Shown here piece by piece: positions 37,434-46,482 of a stretch of DNA of 64,000 bases. This stretch comes from Bog-473 sp963800725 (lineage in GTDB: Bacteria; Actinomycetota; Acidimicrobiia; Acidimicrobiales; RAAP-2). Below the pieces are notes generated by a model. The model did not search any database and was not told where the DNA came from. It saw only the letters and a list, made by a program, of their open reading frames with translations. A program made the translations under genes and the position numbers. Location of the stretch: the NCBI GenBank assembly GCA_963800725.1, contig CAWDCE010000003.1, positions 62,001 to 126,000 of the forward strand. Direction: 5' to 3'. Each line of letters starts with the position of its first letter. The first letter of the stretch is position 1.

Positions 37434-37499
37434 TCGGCTACACTGCACTTGCAGCGGGCAACGCCCGCCACCTGCAAGCGGATTGGGGTCGAGTTGGCT

Positions 37500-38984
37500 A
37501 TGGCACAGAGTGAATCGCCCGCCGGAACCGTCGAGAAGCGGGTCCACTACCAGTTGACCTTTGCCGTGCTGGCCTTGGCCGCGCTGGCCTTCAGCTTGCT
37601 GCAGTCGGCCGTCATTCCGGCCCTGCCGTCGCTCGAGCATTCCCTACATGCCTCGGCCGACGCCGTGGCGTGGCTGCTAACGGGGTACCTACTTTCTGCT
37701 GCCATCTTCACCCCCATCCTCGGCCGGGTCGGCGACATGCGGGGCAAAGAAAAGGTGCTGGTGATTGTCCTGGTGGCGCTTTGCATCGGGACCCTGATTA
37801 GCGCCCTGGCAACGACCTTGCCCGTGATGCTTTTCGGCCGCATCATTCAAGGAGCGGGCGGCGCCATCTTCCCGCTCGCCTTCGGCATCATTCGCGACGA
37901 ATTCCCGCCCGCCCGCGTCGTTGGGGGAATTGGCTTTTTGTCCTCGATCCTCGGGGTTGGGGCCGGGCTCGGCATCGTCATGGCCGGTCCGATCATCGAG
38001 CATTTGAATTATCACTGGTTGTTCTGGATTCCGCTCGTCATGTGCGTCGTCGCCACGGTCGCCACCGTGCTGTTCGTACCCGAATCGCCAATTCGCACAC
38101 CCGGCCGCATCAACGTGGTCGGTGCCATCTTGATGTCGGGATGGTTGGTGGCCGGATTGCTCGCAGTCGCAGAGGGCCCGATCATTGGATGGGGCGACCC
38201 GTGGGTGCTCGGGTTGTTCCTGGCGGCCATAGTCCTGCTCTTGGGGTGGATTCGAAGCGAATCGCGTTCGGCGTCACCGTTGGTCGACATGAAGATGATG
38301 CGCATCCCCGAGGTGTGGACCACCAACCTCGCCGCCCTGTTGTTCGGTTTCGGGATGTACGTAATGTTCACGATCGTGCCGCAATTCGTCGAAACCTCCA
38401 CCAAGTACTCCTACGGCTTGGGTGCGTCGGTGACCCAGTCGGGTCTCGACCTGCTGCCGTTCGCCGTCGCCATGCTCTTCGTCGCCCCACTGACCGGCAA
38501 GCTCTCGGTCCGCTTCGGCGGCCGCCGCGTCTTGCTGGCCGGCTGCCTCTTCTCGGCCAGCGCCTACATCGAGCTCGTGTTCTGGCACAGTCACACGTGG
38601 CAGGTCCTGTTGTCGGCCGGCCTCTTGGGCATCGGGATCGCCATGGGGTATGCCGCCATGTCGAATCTGGTCGTCGAAGCGGTACCGCAGTCCCAAACCG
38701 GGGTGGCGACGGGTATGAACACCAACATCAGAAACATCGGTGGCGCGGTTGGTGCGGGTGTGGCCACCAGCATCGTGGTCAGTTCCTTGCTGGCGGACGG
38801 GACACCGAGCGAGCACGGTTATGTCATGGCCTTCATCGTGTCGGCGGTCGGTCTGCTCGCGGCGGCCGTCGTCGCGTTGGTGATCCCGCGCCATCCGGTG
38901 CACGATCCCGACGCCATCGACCAATTGACCGCGGTGGCTTCGGGGCCGAGCGCCATTGTGGCCACGTCATCTCGGGTCGATTGA
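37500..38984 (+). CDS. DHA2-family MFS exporter
   Basis: About 494 residues with 14 membrane segments. Helix 1 is SLLQSAVIPALPSLEHSL, motif A-like GRVGDMRGKEKV, motif C region GGIGFLSSILGVGAGLGIV, and the DHA2-typical GVATGMNTNIRNIGGAVGAG near the end. It should expel a drug or toxic metabolite using the proton gradient. ATG 37500 is chosen; an in-frame TTG at 37494 is an alternative. It shares one base with the TetR start (TGATG), so the two proteins are translationally coupled. Confidence 0.88.
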   Translation: MAQSESPAGTVEKRVHYQLTFAVLALAALAFSLLQSAVIPALPSLEHSLHASADAVAWLLTGYLLSAAIFTPILGRVGDMRGKEKVLVIVLVALCIGTLISALATTLPVMLFGRIIQGAGGAIFPLAFGIIRDEFPPARVVGGIGFLSSILGVGAGLGIVMAGPIIEHLNYHWLFWIPLVMCVVATVATVLFVPESPIRTPGRINVVGAILMSGWLVAGLLAVAEGPIIGWGDPWVLGLFLAAIVLLLGWIRSESRSASPLVDMKMMRIPEVWTTNLAALLFGFGMYVMFTIVPQFVETSTKYSYGLGASVTQSGLDLLPFAVAMLFVAPLTGKLSVRFGGRRVLLAGCLFSASAYIELVFWHSHTWQVLLSAGLLGIGIAMGYAAMSNLVVEAVPQSQTGVATGMNTNIRNIGGAVGAGVATSIVVSSLLADGTPSEHGYVMAFIVSAVGLLAAAVVALVIPRHPVHDPDAIDQLTAVASGPSAIVATSSRVD

Positions 38985-39649
38985 TGGCGGGGCGGGTAAT
39001 GCCGGCGCCTCGGCGGCTTCGAAGGGATGCCGAACTGAATCTCGAGCGCATCGTCGCCGCGGCCCAGGACGTCTTTTCCGAGTGCGGGTTCGAGGCCTCG
39101 ATGGAACAGGTGGCGAGTCGGGCCGGGGTCGGGGTGGGGACGCTCTACCGGCGGTTTCCGAACAAGGAGCGCTTGGTGCTCGCCGTGCTCGAGATGGGGA
39201 ATGCGCATTCGGCTGCGCTCGTCGAAGATGTCTTGGCCAACTCGAGTGCCGAGGACGGCATCTTCGAGTTCATGCGCCGATGCGTGGGCATGGCACCGAG
39301 CCTGCGAGCGCTGGTCTCGCGTTCGCCCCAGCTCGCCGAGTCCCATCTGACCATGGTCGATCGCGTCACCCCGGCGGTGAACCGGCTGATCGCCAATGCC
39401 AAGGCGGCGGGCTCATTGCGCAGCGACGTCACCTTCAGTGATATTGCGATCATCTTGCTATCGGTGCGCTCCATTGAAGATCGCGTTGCGGCGCAGCGCG
39501 CTGACGGAACGGTGGAGACCAGACTCGGATCCCATCAAGGTGAGCGCCTCTTGGCCCTCTTGATCGACGGGCTCGGAGTGACCGGGACGACCTTGCCGCA
39601 CCGCCCATTGAGCCGGACTCAGCTCGGCGACGTGTTAGTGCGGGGCTGA
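38984..39649 (+). CDS. TetR-family regulator
   Basis: 221 residues. The HTH region reads LERIVAAAQDVFSECGFEAS and MEQVASRAGVGVGTLYRRFPNKERL, the canonical TetR N-terminus; the C-terminal ligand domain is helical and variable. The ATG overlaps the exporter stop in TGATG. It most likely represses its own operon at the palindrome 37409-37433 and is released by an exporter substrate (inference). It converges on the MMPL gene with 25 bases between. Confidence 0.88.
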   Translation: MAGRVMPAPRRLRRDAELNLERIVAAAQDVFSECGFEASMEQVASRAGVGVGTLYRRFPNKERLVLAVLEMGNAHSAALVEDVLANSSAEDGIFEFMRRCVGMAPSLRALVSRSPQLAESHLTMVDRVTPAVNRLIANAKAAGSLRSDVTFSDIAIILLSVRSIEDRVAAQRADGTVETRLGSHQGERLLALLIDGLGVTGTTLPHRPLSRTQLGDVLVRG

Positions 39650-39674
39650 GCGAAGCTCGGCCAAACCCACAACG

Positions 39675-41903
39675 TCAGGGGGCGGTGGTGGCGGCCAGTG
39701 CGGCGTCGGGGTGGGGAAGCCCAGCGTCGGCCGCGGCCAGGTCGTCGGCATCGACCGACAATACGGGCAAGATTCGGTCGAGGCTCTTTGGGAACCACCA
39801 GTTGGCCTTGCCGAAGAGCATCATCACCGATGGCACCACGCACATGCGGATGAGCACGGCGTCGACGAAGATACCGCCGGCCAGTCCGATGCCGAATTCC
39901 TTGATGACGCGTTGGCCACCGAAGACGAACGAACCGAAGACCAAGATCATGATGAGGGCAGCCGCCGTGATGGTCTTTCCCGTGGCGGCAAGTCCATTGC
40001 GCACCGCAACCTTGGTGTCGCCCGACTTGAGATACTCCTCGTGGATTCGAGTCACCAAGAAGACCTGGTAGTCCATCGACAGCCCGAACAATATGGCGAA
40101 GAGCATGACGGGGAGGAACGCCTCGACCGGGCCGGTCTGATTGATGCCGACGATCGAGCCGGCGTCGCCCCATTGGAAGACCGCTACCAATATCCCGAAC
40201 GCCGCGGCAATCGAGAGGATGTTCATGACCGCACCGGTCGTGGGGATGACGAAACTCCGGAACACAATGGCCAGCAAGATGAACGACATCGCGACGACGA
40301 GGCCGATGAAGAGCGGGAGCTTGGACGTCAGCACGTTGGCGAAGTCCACGAAGATGGCCGTATTACCGCCCACCAATATCTTGACCCCTGAGTCCCCGAC
40401 GGCGTCGGGGACCGTCGTATCTCGCAGGTGGTAGATGAGATTGGTGGTGGCGGCATCTTGGGGAGCCGACTTCGGGTAGACCTGGACAAAGGCGACTTCA
40501 CCGCCGGTCTTGCTTGGGATGAAGAACGGCGTCGAGACGCTCTGGACGTTGGGCTGCTTGGCGACTTCGGACGCGGCGTGCTCGATGACGGCCTTGTCGG
40601 CCGGCGAGTTGACGACCGCAACCAGTTGGAGCGGTCCGTTGAAGCCTGGGCCAAATCCCTTGGCCAGTTCGTCGTACGCCGTGCGGGTCGTCGTCCCGAC
40701 CGGGTCGCTGCCCTGATCGGACGATCCGAGGCGCAATGAGAAGAACGGCGCGGCCAGCGCGCCCACCACAATGAGGGCCAGGACGGCGGAGACGACCGGT
40801 GCACGCTGCACCCGGTCGGCCCAGCGGGGCCAAAAACCCTTGTTGTCCGCCCCGACGATGCGTGGGCCGTTCTCCGCCAGGTTGCGCTTCTGCTTGCGGC
40901 TCATGACCTTGGGGCCGATGAATCCGAGCATGGCAGGGAGCAGCGTCAAGGCGGCGATCATGGTGAAGGCGACACCGATGGAAGCGGCGACGGCGAGGCC
41001 GTAGAGGAAGCTGACCCCGAGCGCGAACATGCCGAGCAGCGCGATGCAGACAATCACACCGGCGAAGAGCACGGCGCGTCCCGATGTGTTGACGGCATTG
41101 ACGATCGAATCCTCGGGGCTGCGTCCCGCCACGAGCCCTTGGCGGTGCCGGGTCACGATGAAGAGGGCATAGTCGACCCCGACCCCGAGCCCGATCAGCG
41201 CCACAAGAATTGGCGAGAACTGCGGCATCTTGAGCAGATGGCTCAGCATCTCGATCAGCCCAATGGCGCTGCCGAGAGCGAACAGGGCCGACATGATTGG
41301 AAGCACGGCGGCGAAGATGGACCCAAAGACCAACAACAACACGATCAAGGCCAAGATGACCCCGAGTCCGGTCCCGTCGCCGAGGGCCTGGGGATTCGAC
41401 AGCTCGCCCAACTGACCGGACACCGCAATGTGGAGCTGCCCCCCGGCAGTCGACGTCGCCGCGTCGACGAATCGCTTGGCCTCGGGCTGGGTGAGGTTGT
41501 TGAGTTGTTGATCGAGCGTCACCGTGGCGAAGCCGATCGTTTCATCGGCGTTCAGGTGCTTCGCGCCCTGCGCCGAGGTGAACGGGACAACGGTCGTGAC
41601 GTGGGGCAGCGCCTGGACCTTTTGCAGCGATTGGTCGATCTGGGCCGCGATGGCCGGATCGGTCAGCTTGGCCCCGCCACTGGTGTAGTACACGATGTTT
41701 TCGGTGTCACCAGCGTTCTTGGGCGCCGCCGATTGCAAGAGCGCAATGGCGTCGGTCGACTGCGTGTGGGGGAGTGAAAACGAGTTGGAATAGGCCGAAC
41801 CGACGGACTTGCCGAGCACCGAGGTGACGACCAACACGGCGATCCAAATGGCCAGCACCAGCCACCGGTGGCGAACACACCACCCCGCCAATGAGCGCAA
41901 CAT
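39675..41903 (-). CDS. MMPL-family RND transporter
   Basis: 742 residues, two halves each with one membrane helix, an extracytoplasmic domain and five helices. The proton-relay Asp-Tyr pairs occur as GVGVDYALFIVTRHR in helix 4 and GLSMDYQVFLVTRIHEEY in helix 10. The family exports lipids or lipid-like molecules in Actinobacteria and is also found in metabolite exporters. No lipid biosynthesis gene is adjacent. ATG 41903 gives MLRSLAGWCVRHRW, a usual MMPL start. Confidence 0.9.
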   Translation of the reverse strand: MLRSLAGWCVRHRWLVLAIWIAVLVVTSVLGKSVGSAYSNSFSLPHTQSTDAIALLQSAAPKNAGDTENIVYYTSGGAKLTDPAIAAQIDQSLQKVQALPHVTTVVPFTSAQGAKHLNADETIGFATVTLDQQLNNLTQPEAKRFVDAATSTAGGQLHIAVSGQLGELSNPQALGDGTGLGVILALIVLLLVFGSIFAAVLPIMSALFALGSAIGLIEMLSHLLKMPQFSPILVALIGLGVGVDYALFIVTRHRQGLVAGRSPEDSIVNAVNTSGRAVLFAGVIVCIALLGMFALGVSFLYGLAVAASIGVAFTMIAALTLLPAMLGFIGPKVMSRKQKRNLAENGPRIVGADNKGFWPRWADRVQRAPVVSAVLALIVVGALAAPFFSLRLGSSDQGSDPVGTTTRTAYDELAKGFGPGFNGPLQLVAVVNSPADKAVIEHAASEVAKQPNVQSVSTPFFIPSKTGGEVAFVQVYPKSAPQDAATTNLIYHLRDTTVPDAVGDSGVKILVGGNTAIFVDFANVLTSKLPLFIGLVVAMSFILLAIVFRSFVIPTTGAVMNILSIAAAFGILVAVFQWGDAGSIVGINQTGPVEAFLPVMLFAILFGLSMDYQVFLVTRIHEEYLKSGDTKVAVRNGLAATGKTITAAALIMILVFGSFVFGGQRVIKEFGIGLAGGIFVDAVLIRMCVVPSVMMLFGKANWWFPKSLDRILPVLSVDADDLAAADAGLPHPDAALAATTAP

Positions 41904-42007
41904 GAAAGAGATCTCCTCAACGACTGGTCAAAGCGGCGCGGTGCCAGCTTTGCGCCTAGACGCTATCGCTCGGCGACGGCCGCACCGGTTCATGGGGCAC
42001 CGAATGG

Positions 42008-42487
42008 TCACAATTCGCCGGTGACCTGGTGATAGTGGCCCGATGCGGCGGCTCGGTGTTTCTGCGACCCCGACCCGTTGGTGTGGCGTCGACGGGCGCG
42101 GTGCCACACGAACACCGCGGCCACGACGAATAGCAACCACGGCAGGTGGAGGGAGGACATCGTCGTGCCGGCCGCCACGATGATCAGGGCGATCACGATG
42201 AGTAACGGCACCAGCCTTGAACGGCGCGGCGCCTTTGGTGCGGGCTCGTCGACCAGGCGTGGAAGATCGTCGAAGAGACCGCTGAGGTCCCCTCGGGTGA
42301 TCGCACCCATGGCACGGTCGAGGCGTTCTTTGAATTCGCCGGCGTCGAGGCGCCCGTCGGCGAAGTGACGGGACAGCTTGTCGGCCACTTCGTTGCGCTC
42401 ACCGTCGCTGGCCCGCAGATGGGCGTCGGTGGCCGTCCCGATGCGGCGCGCCCCTCCCGGGTAGATGGGGTCCCATCGATAGCGCAT
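42008..42487 (-). CDS. DUF1707 (SHOCT-like) membrane protein
   Basis: 159 residues. The DUF1707 block reads LRASDGERNEVADKLSRHF followed by ADGRLDAGEFKERLDRA and LFDDLP, then two membrane segments (LVPLLIVIALIIVAAGT and LPWLLFVVAAVFVWHRA) and a basic tail. DUF1707 proteins often accompany PspC and envelope-stress kinases, as here. ATG 42487 is preceded by GAAAGGAC. Same strand as the PspC gene 68 bases upstream. Confidence 0.85.
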   Translation of the reverse strand: MRYRWDPIYPGGARRIGTATDAHLRASDGERNEVADKLSRHFADGRLDAGEFKERLDRAMGAITRGDLSGLFDDLPRLVDEPAPKAPRRSRLVPLLIVIALIIVAAGTTMSSLHLPWLLFVVAAVFVWHRARRRHTNGSGSQKHRAAASGHYHQVTGEL

Positions 42488-42555
42488 GGCGTGTCCTTTC
42501 GCTTGGGTGCGTGGTGGAGGTCGTGGTGGAGGTCGTGGTGGTCGGGGGCGCCTGG

Positions 42556-42861
42556 TCAGCGGGCCCGTTCCGCGTCCAAGAGTTCTTCGGCCACCGAAGT
42601 CTGCGCCCCTTGCTCGGGAATCATGAGCCAACAGGCCAGGTACAACGGCACGGCGAGTCCTCCCAAGAGCGTCATGACCACGAAGGCGATCCGCACCAGG
42701 GTCGGGTCGACATCGAAGAAGTCCGCCAGTCCGACGCATACCCCGGCAACAAAGCGGCCCTCGGCCCCACGGCTGAGCCGGTCGGGTTCGGACGATCGGG
42801 CGCTCGAAGTGCTGTCACTGTGATCCTGGCTGGGTCCATTTGGCGGCGTTGAGAGGTTCAT
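42556..42861 (-). CDS. Short PspC-domain membrane protein
   Basis: 101 residues. The PspC domain is GRFVAGVCVGLADFFDVDP plus LVRIAFVVMTLLGGLAVPLY, one or two membrane segments, with polar N- and C-terminal tails. In this context it likely modulates or reports envelope stress with the divergent PspC-containing kinase. It starts 78 bases from the palindrome 42939-42956. Confidence 0.85.
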   Translation of the reverse strand: MNLSTPPNGPSQDHSDSTSSARSSEPDRLSRGAEGRFVAGVCVGLADFFDVDPTLVRIAFVVMTLLGGLAVPLYLACWLMIPEQGAQTSVAEELLDAERAR

Positions 42862-42938
42862 GCACCGATTGTGAACGACGCCCGCGGCCGGCGGTATTGG
42901 GAATGACCCTGGTCGGACCCTCAGTGGTGGCCCGAGCC

Positions 42939-42956
42939 ATCAGGGATGTCCCTGAT
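42939..42956. promoter_or_regulatory. Perfect palindrome ATCAGGGATGTCCCTGAT between divergent PspC genes
   Basis: 8-bp arms with a 2-base centre. It lies between the leftward pspC-like gene and the rightward kinase gene, so one bound regulator could control both directions. The NarL-type response regulator of this locus is the natural candidate. The palindrome overlaps an in-frame ATG at 42946, which argues against that codon as the kinase start. Confidence 0.6.
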
Positions 42957-43050
42957 AGCCCGGAGCGTCGAGGCGCGAGATCATCGTGGTATCGCAAAAT
43001 CCACCGATACCGAGAATCCGGGACCCGATGCGGCCACCGGCGGGCCCGGT

Positions 43051-44393
43051 GTGACGTCATCGCACCAGGGGTGGGAGTGGGGCGGGCGACGCCAACGGGA
43101 CCGTCCGGTCGCCCCATGGGTGCCACGGCGCGACCAACGACACCCTCCCCACCGCCATGGACCCTGGCATCTGCGTGTCCCATTGCGCCGTGATCCCGAC
43201 GCCCGAGTCCTCGGGGGCGTCTGTGCCGGAATTTCTGATTCGACGGCCATCGACGTCACCATTGTGCGGATCGGATTCGCCCTTTTGGGACTGGTGAGCG
43301 GCGTCGGGGTGCTCCTTTACGCGCTGGCCTGGCTGATCGTCCCGCTCGGCGGTGAGAGTTCCAACATCTTTGGGCGGGCGGTCCACGACGGACGAGGGAT
43401 CCGCCTGGTCCTCGCCATCATCCCGGCATTCATCGTTGCCCAGGTTGTGGCGTCGTCGCTGCACGTCGGATTCGTGGGCTCTTTTATCTGGTCGGTCTTC
43501 TTGGCCGCGGGCGCCGCCGTATTGATCTGGCGCAATGCCAGTGACGATGAACGGGCCTGGATTGATCGCGACCTCATCCCAATGGTGCGGCCGGATCGAG
43601 ACCGCCACTCGCCCCGGTCGGTGTGGTGGCGCGTGGTCCTCGGCATTGTCCTGGCCATTATCGGCATCTTGGTGATTGCCCTTGGTCACAACACCGCCGC
43701 CGCGTTGCGCCCGGTCGGCGGTGCATTGTTGTTCATTGCTGCGGTCGTCGTGATCTTCGGACCGTGGTGGATCAGCCTGGTGCGCGATCTGATGTCCGAA
43801 CGCCAGGCACGTGCATTGGCCGAGGAACGCTCGCAGATGGCGGCACACGTGCACGACTCGGTGCTCCAGACCCTGGCGCTCATTCAACGCTCGGCCGACG
43901 ATCCCCAACGGGTGCGGGCACTGGCGCGCACCCAAGAGCGCGAGCTGCGCTCATGGCTCATCGACGGACGACCCCCGGTCACCTTTAGCGACGACGCAAG
44001 CACCCTGGTCGAAGGCGTCACCGTGCTCCAACGCCAGGTGGAAGCCGACCACGGGATCACGGTGCAGGCGGTAATTGTCGGCGATTGCCCCTTGAGTGAC
44101 CCGCTCGCGCTCTGCTCGATGCGGCCCACGAGGCGACCGTCAACGCCGCCAAGTGGTCCGGGGAGGACCAGGTATCGCTCTATGCCGAAGTCGAACGCGA
44201 CACGGTGATGTTGTTCGTGCGCGACCGGGGGTGCGGCTTCGATCCGGCGACCGTCCCCGACGATCGCCGCGGCATCGCGGAGTCCATCCGCACGCGCATG
44301 CAGCGCTGCGGAGGTTCGGCGGTTGTTCGATCACGCCCGGGTGAAGGCACCGAAGTCGAGCTCGCGGTGCCCCGGCGGGACCCGGCCTCGTGA
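43051..44393 (+). CDS. PspC-domain sensor histidine kinase (HisKA_3 type, frameshifted)
   Basis: A PspC domain (RVLGGVCAGISDSTAIDVTI) is followed by several membrane helices. The dimerisation domain carries the phospho-acceptor His in QMAAHVHDSVLQTLALI. The ATPase N-box HEATVNAAKWSG and G-box DRGCGFDP lie in another frame: one base seems missing near 44110. The frame ends at 44393 and overlaps the regulator start by 4 bases (GTGA). The start is uncertain: GTG 43051 and TTG 43183 are in frame, and an indel near 43175 could instead link ATG 43116. It should phosphorylate the adjacent NarL-type regulator in response to membrane stress. Confidence 0.78.
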
Positions 44394-45082
44394 GCGGGGA
44401 CGCAGCTCGCACGTCGCGGCGACGACCCCGCGTGTTCTTGGTCGAGGACCATGCAGTCTTTCGGGCCGGGGTGAAGGCCGAATTGGGCGACGCGGTGGAG
44501 GTGATTGGTGAGGCGGACGAAGCCGGCGCCGCCATCGAACTGATCAATGAGCGTGTGCCCGACGTGGTGCTGCTCGACGTGCACCTCCCCGGGGGCGGGG
44601 GACGGGCGGTCCTTGGCGGCGTCTTGGGCCGCCACCCCGAGATCCGGTTCTTGGCGCTGTCGGTATCCGACGCCCCACAAGACGTGATCGCGGTTATCAG
44701 GGCAGGGGCGCGGGGCTATGTCACCAAGACAATCTCAGGGCCTGAGTTGTTGGCGGCCATCTACAAGGTGGACGCGGGTGACGCGGTGTTCTCACCGCGC
44801 TTGGCCGGCTTTGTGCTCGACGCCTTCGCGCACCAGAACGATGGCTCATCGGGGAGCGACGCCGCAGTGGGTGGCCTCGACCCCGAGCTTGATCAGCTCT
44901 CGCCCAGGGAACAACAGGTGCTGCGCCTCATCGCCCGGGGCTACACCTATAAGGAAGTCGCCCGGGACTTGACCATCTCGACTAAGACGGTCGAGTCACA
45001 TGTTTCCTCCGTGCTGCGCAAGCTCCAACTTTCCACCCGCCATGAGCTGACCAAGTGGGCCACCGATCGCCGCCTGGTGTGA
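44390..45082 (+). CDS. NarL/FixJ-family response regulator
   Basis: 230 residues. Receiver domain with acidic pocket VFLVEDHAV, phospho-acceptor Asp in DVVLLDVHLPG, Thr/Ser in LALSVSD and Lys in GYVTKTIS. The C-terminal LuxR-type HTH is LSPREQQVLRLIARGYTYKE followed by TISTKTVESHVSSVLRKL. GTG start overlaps the kinase stop. Probable target: the palindrome at 42939-42956. Confidence 0.92.
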   Translation: MSGDAARTSRRRPRVFLVEDHAVFRAGVKAELGDAVEVIGEADEAGAAIELINERVPDVVLLDVHLPGGGGRAVLGGVLGRHPEIRFLALSVSDAPQDVIAVIRAGARGYVTKTISGPELLAAIYKVDAGDAVFSPRLAGFVLDAFAHQNDGSSGSDAAVGGLDPELDQLSPREQQVLRLIARGYTYKEVARDLTISTKTVESHVSSVLRKLQLSTRHELTKWATDRRLV

Positions 45083-45154
45083 ACCCGTTTCGATTCGCTG
45101 CGGGGTCTGCGGCTAGACATTGGCGTCCACCCCTCGAGAGTGAGAAGGAGCGCC

Positions 45155-45921
45155 GTGGTCGTAAGTGGGTCAGAGCTGGCCGCCGAACATCGAGATGCGG
45201 CATCCCTCGCCACCGCCGCGGGCGCCGCCTTGATGGCGCTGCGCGCCGATGCGCCTCGTATGGGTGATCTCGGTGCGGCAGGAGATTCGATGTCGCACCA
45301 ATTGTTGGTCAAGGAGCTGAACCGCCTGTACCCCAACGACGACGTGCGATCCGAAGAGGGCCTCGAGCACGTGTCGGGCTCGGGTCGGCTGTGGATCATC
45401 GACCCCCTCGACGGGACCCGTGAGTTCCGCCAACGCGAGCGAACCGACTGGGCGGTGCACGTGGCGTTGGCCATTGGGGGAGTGGCCGTCGTCGGGGCGG
45501 TCGCACTTCCGGCACTCGGGATCACCTTGTCGACCGGCGAGCCCCGCCCGCTCGTCCCGCGCCGCGAAAGTGATCAGCCGAGGGTGATCGTCAGCCGGAG
45601 CCGCCCACCCGAGGTGGCCTACGACGTCACCGAGGCCATTGGGGGAACGATGATCCCAATGGGTTCGGCTGGAGCGAAGATCGGGGCGGTGGTGCTCGGG
45701 GGAGCCGACGTCTATGTCCACGCCGGGGGACAGTACGAATGGGACTCGGCGGCCCCGGTCGCGGTCGCCCAGTCGTGTGGCCTCTCGCATCGCGCCTGAA
45801 CGGTGAGCCGCTGCGTTATGGAGCCCCCGATGCCTGGCTACCCGACCTGGTGGTCTGTCGACCCGAGTTGGCCGAAGCGGTGTTGGCCGTGACGACCGCT
45901 GACGGGCCGCCCTACTACTGA
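45155..45921 (+). CDS. cysQ: CysQ-type 3'-phosphoadenosine 5'-phosphate phosphatase (frameshifted)
   Basis: About 255 residues after repair; inositol-monophosphatase superfamily enzyme that removes the 3'-phosphate of PAP/PAPS. Metal-site motifs are DDVRSEEGLE, WIIDPLDGTREF and YEWDSAAPVAVA. The order and the link segment MGSAGAKIGAVV match mycobacterial CysQ. The frame ends early at HRA; one base missing near 45788 restores ASRLNGEPLRYGAPDAWLPD and the stop at 45921. GTG 45155 follows GAGAAGGAG. It fits the sulfate importer and sulfotransferase elsewhere in the window. Confidence 0.85.
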
Positions 45922-45969
45922 GCCGCGGCACGGTTCGCTCTGGTTCCACCGGGGCCACCGGGCCAAGAA

Positions 45970-46015
45970 CCAGAAAGGGTCCCGACTCACGAGGAGAAGG
46001 GACCCTGTGTTCTGG
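45970..46015. terminator. Hairpin with AGGGTCCC/GGGACCCT stem
   Basis: Perfect 8-bp inner stem (45976-45983 with 45999-46006) extended by CCAGA/TCTGG outside. It lies between the converging cysQ and cold-shock genes and probably ends transcription from one or both sides. Confidence 0.6.
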
Positions 46016-46017
46016 TC

Positions 46018-46049
46018 ATCGAACGATGCCCCTAGGGGCGTCGTTCGAT
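46018..46049 (-). terminator. Long hairpin directly after the cold-shock gene
   Basis: Arms of 15 bases (46018-46032 with 46035-46049), ATCGAACGATGCCCC against GGGGCGTCGTTCGAT, with one non-Watson-Crick position (46027/46040). It begins 3 bases after the cold-shock stop codon. No T tract follows, so transcript stabilisation or a processing site is as likely as termination. Confidence 0.55.
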
Positions 46050-46052
46050 TCG

Positions 46053-46256
46053 TTAGATGGCGCGAACGTTCGCGGCCTGAAGCCCCTTGGGGCCTTGGTT
46101 GGTCTCGAACTCGACCTTTTGTCCTTCTTCGAGGTTTCGGTACCCCGTGCCGGAGATCGCGCTGAAATGCACGAATACGTCGGGGCCGCCACCGTCCTGG
46201 GTGATGAAGCCGAAGCCCTTCTCACCGTTAAACCACTTCACGGAACCAGTTGCCAT
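46053..46256 (-). CDS. cspA: Cold-shock protein
   Basis: 67 residues, single-stranded nucleic-acid-binding OB fold. RNP1 is KGFGFITQ and RNP2 is VFVHFSAI; the N-terminus MATGSVKWFNGEKG is canonical. A ribosome site AAGGAG lies before the ATG. The 226 bases upstream to the TetR gene hold no other gene and could include the long leader common to csp mRNAs; two hairpins follow the stop. Gene symbol is by family resemblance. Confidence 0.95.
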   Translation of the reverse strand: MATGSVKWFNGEKGFGFITQDGGGPDVFVHFSAISGTGYRNLEEGQKVEFETNQGPKGLQAANVRAI

Positions 46257-46482
46257 TGAAAATCCACTCCTTCCCTGGCCAGATTTGACCCGTTTTGGGG
46301 GTCATGGCCGGTGTGACTCTCTCGAGTCAGAGGGATTTCCAAATCTGTAATGGTGGTGCCCTCGAGGACAACTCTCAGCGCGCTGGAGTGCGCAAACGCT
46401 GGTGGCAGTCGAATTTGCCAATTCCAGGCGCCGAGAGCCGCAATTCCAGGCCCCACACGGCGACATTGGGGCGTGAGTGGGC

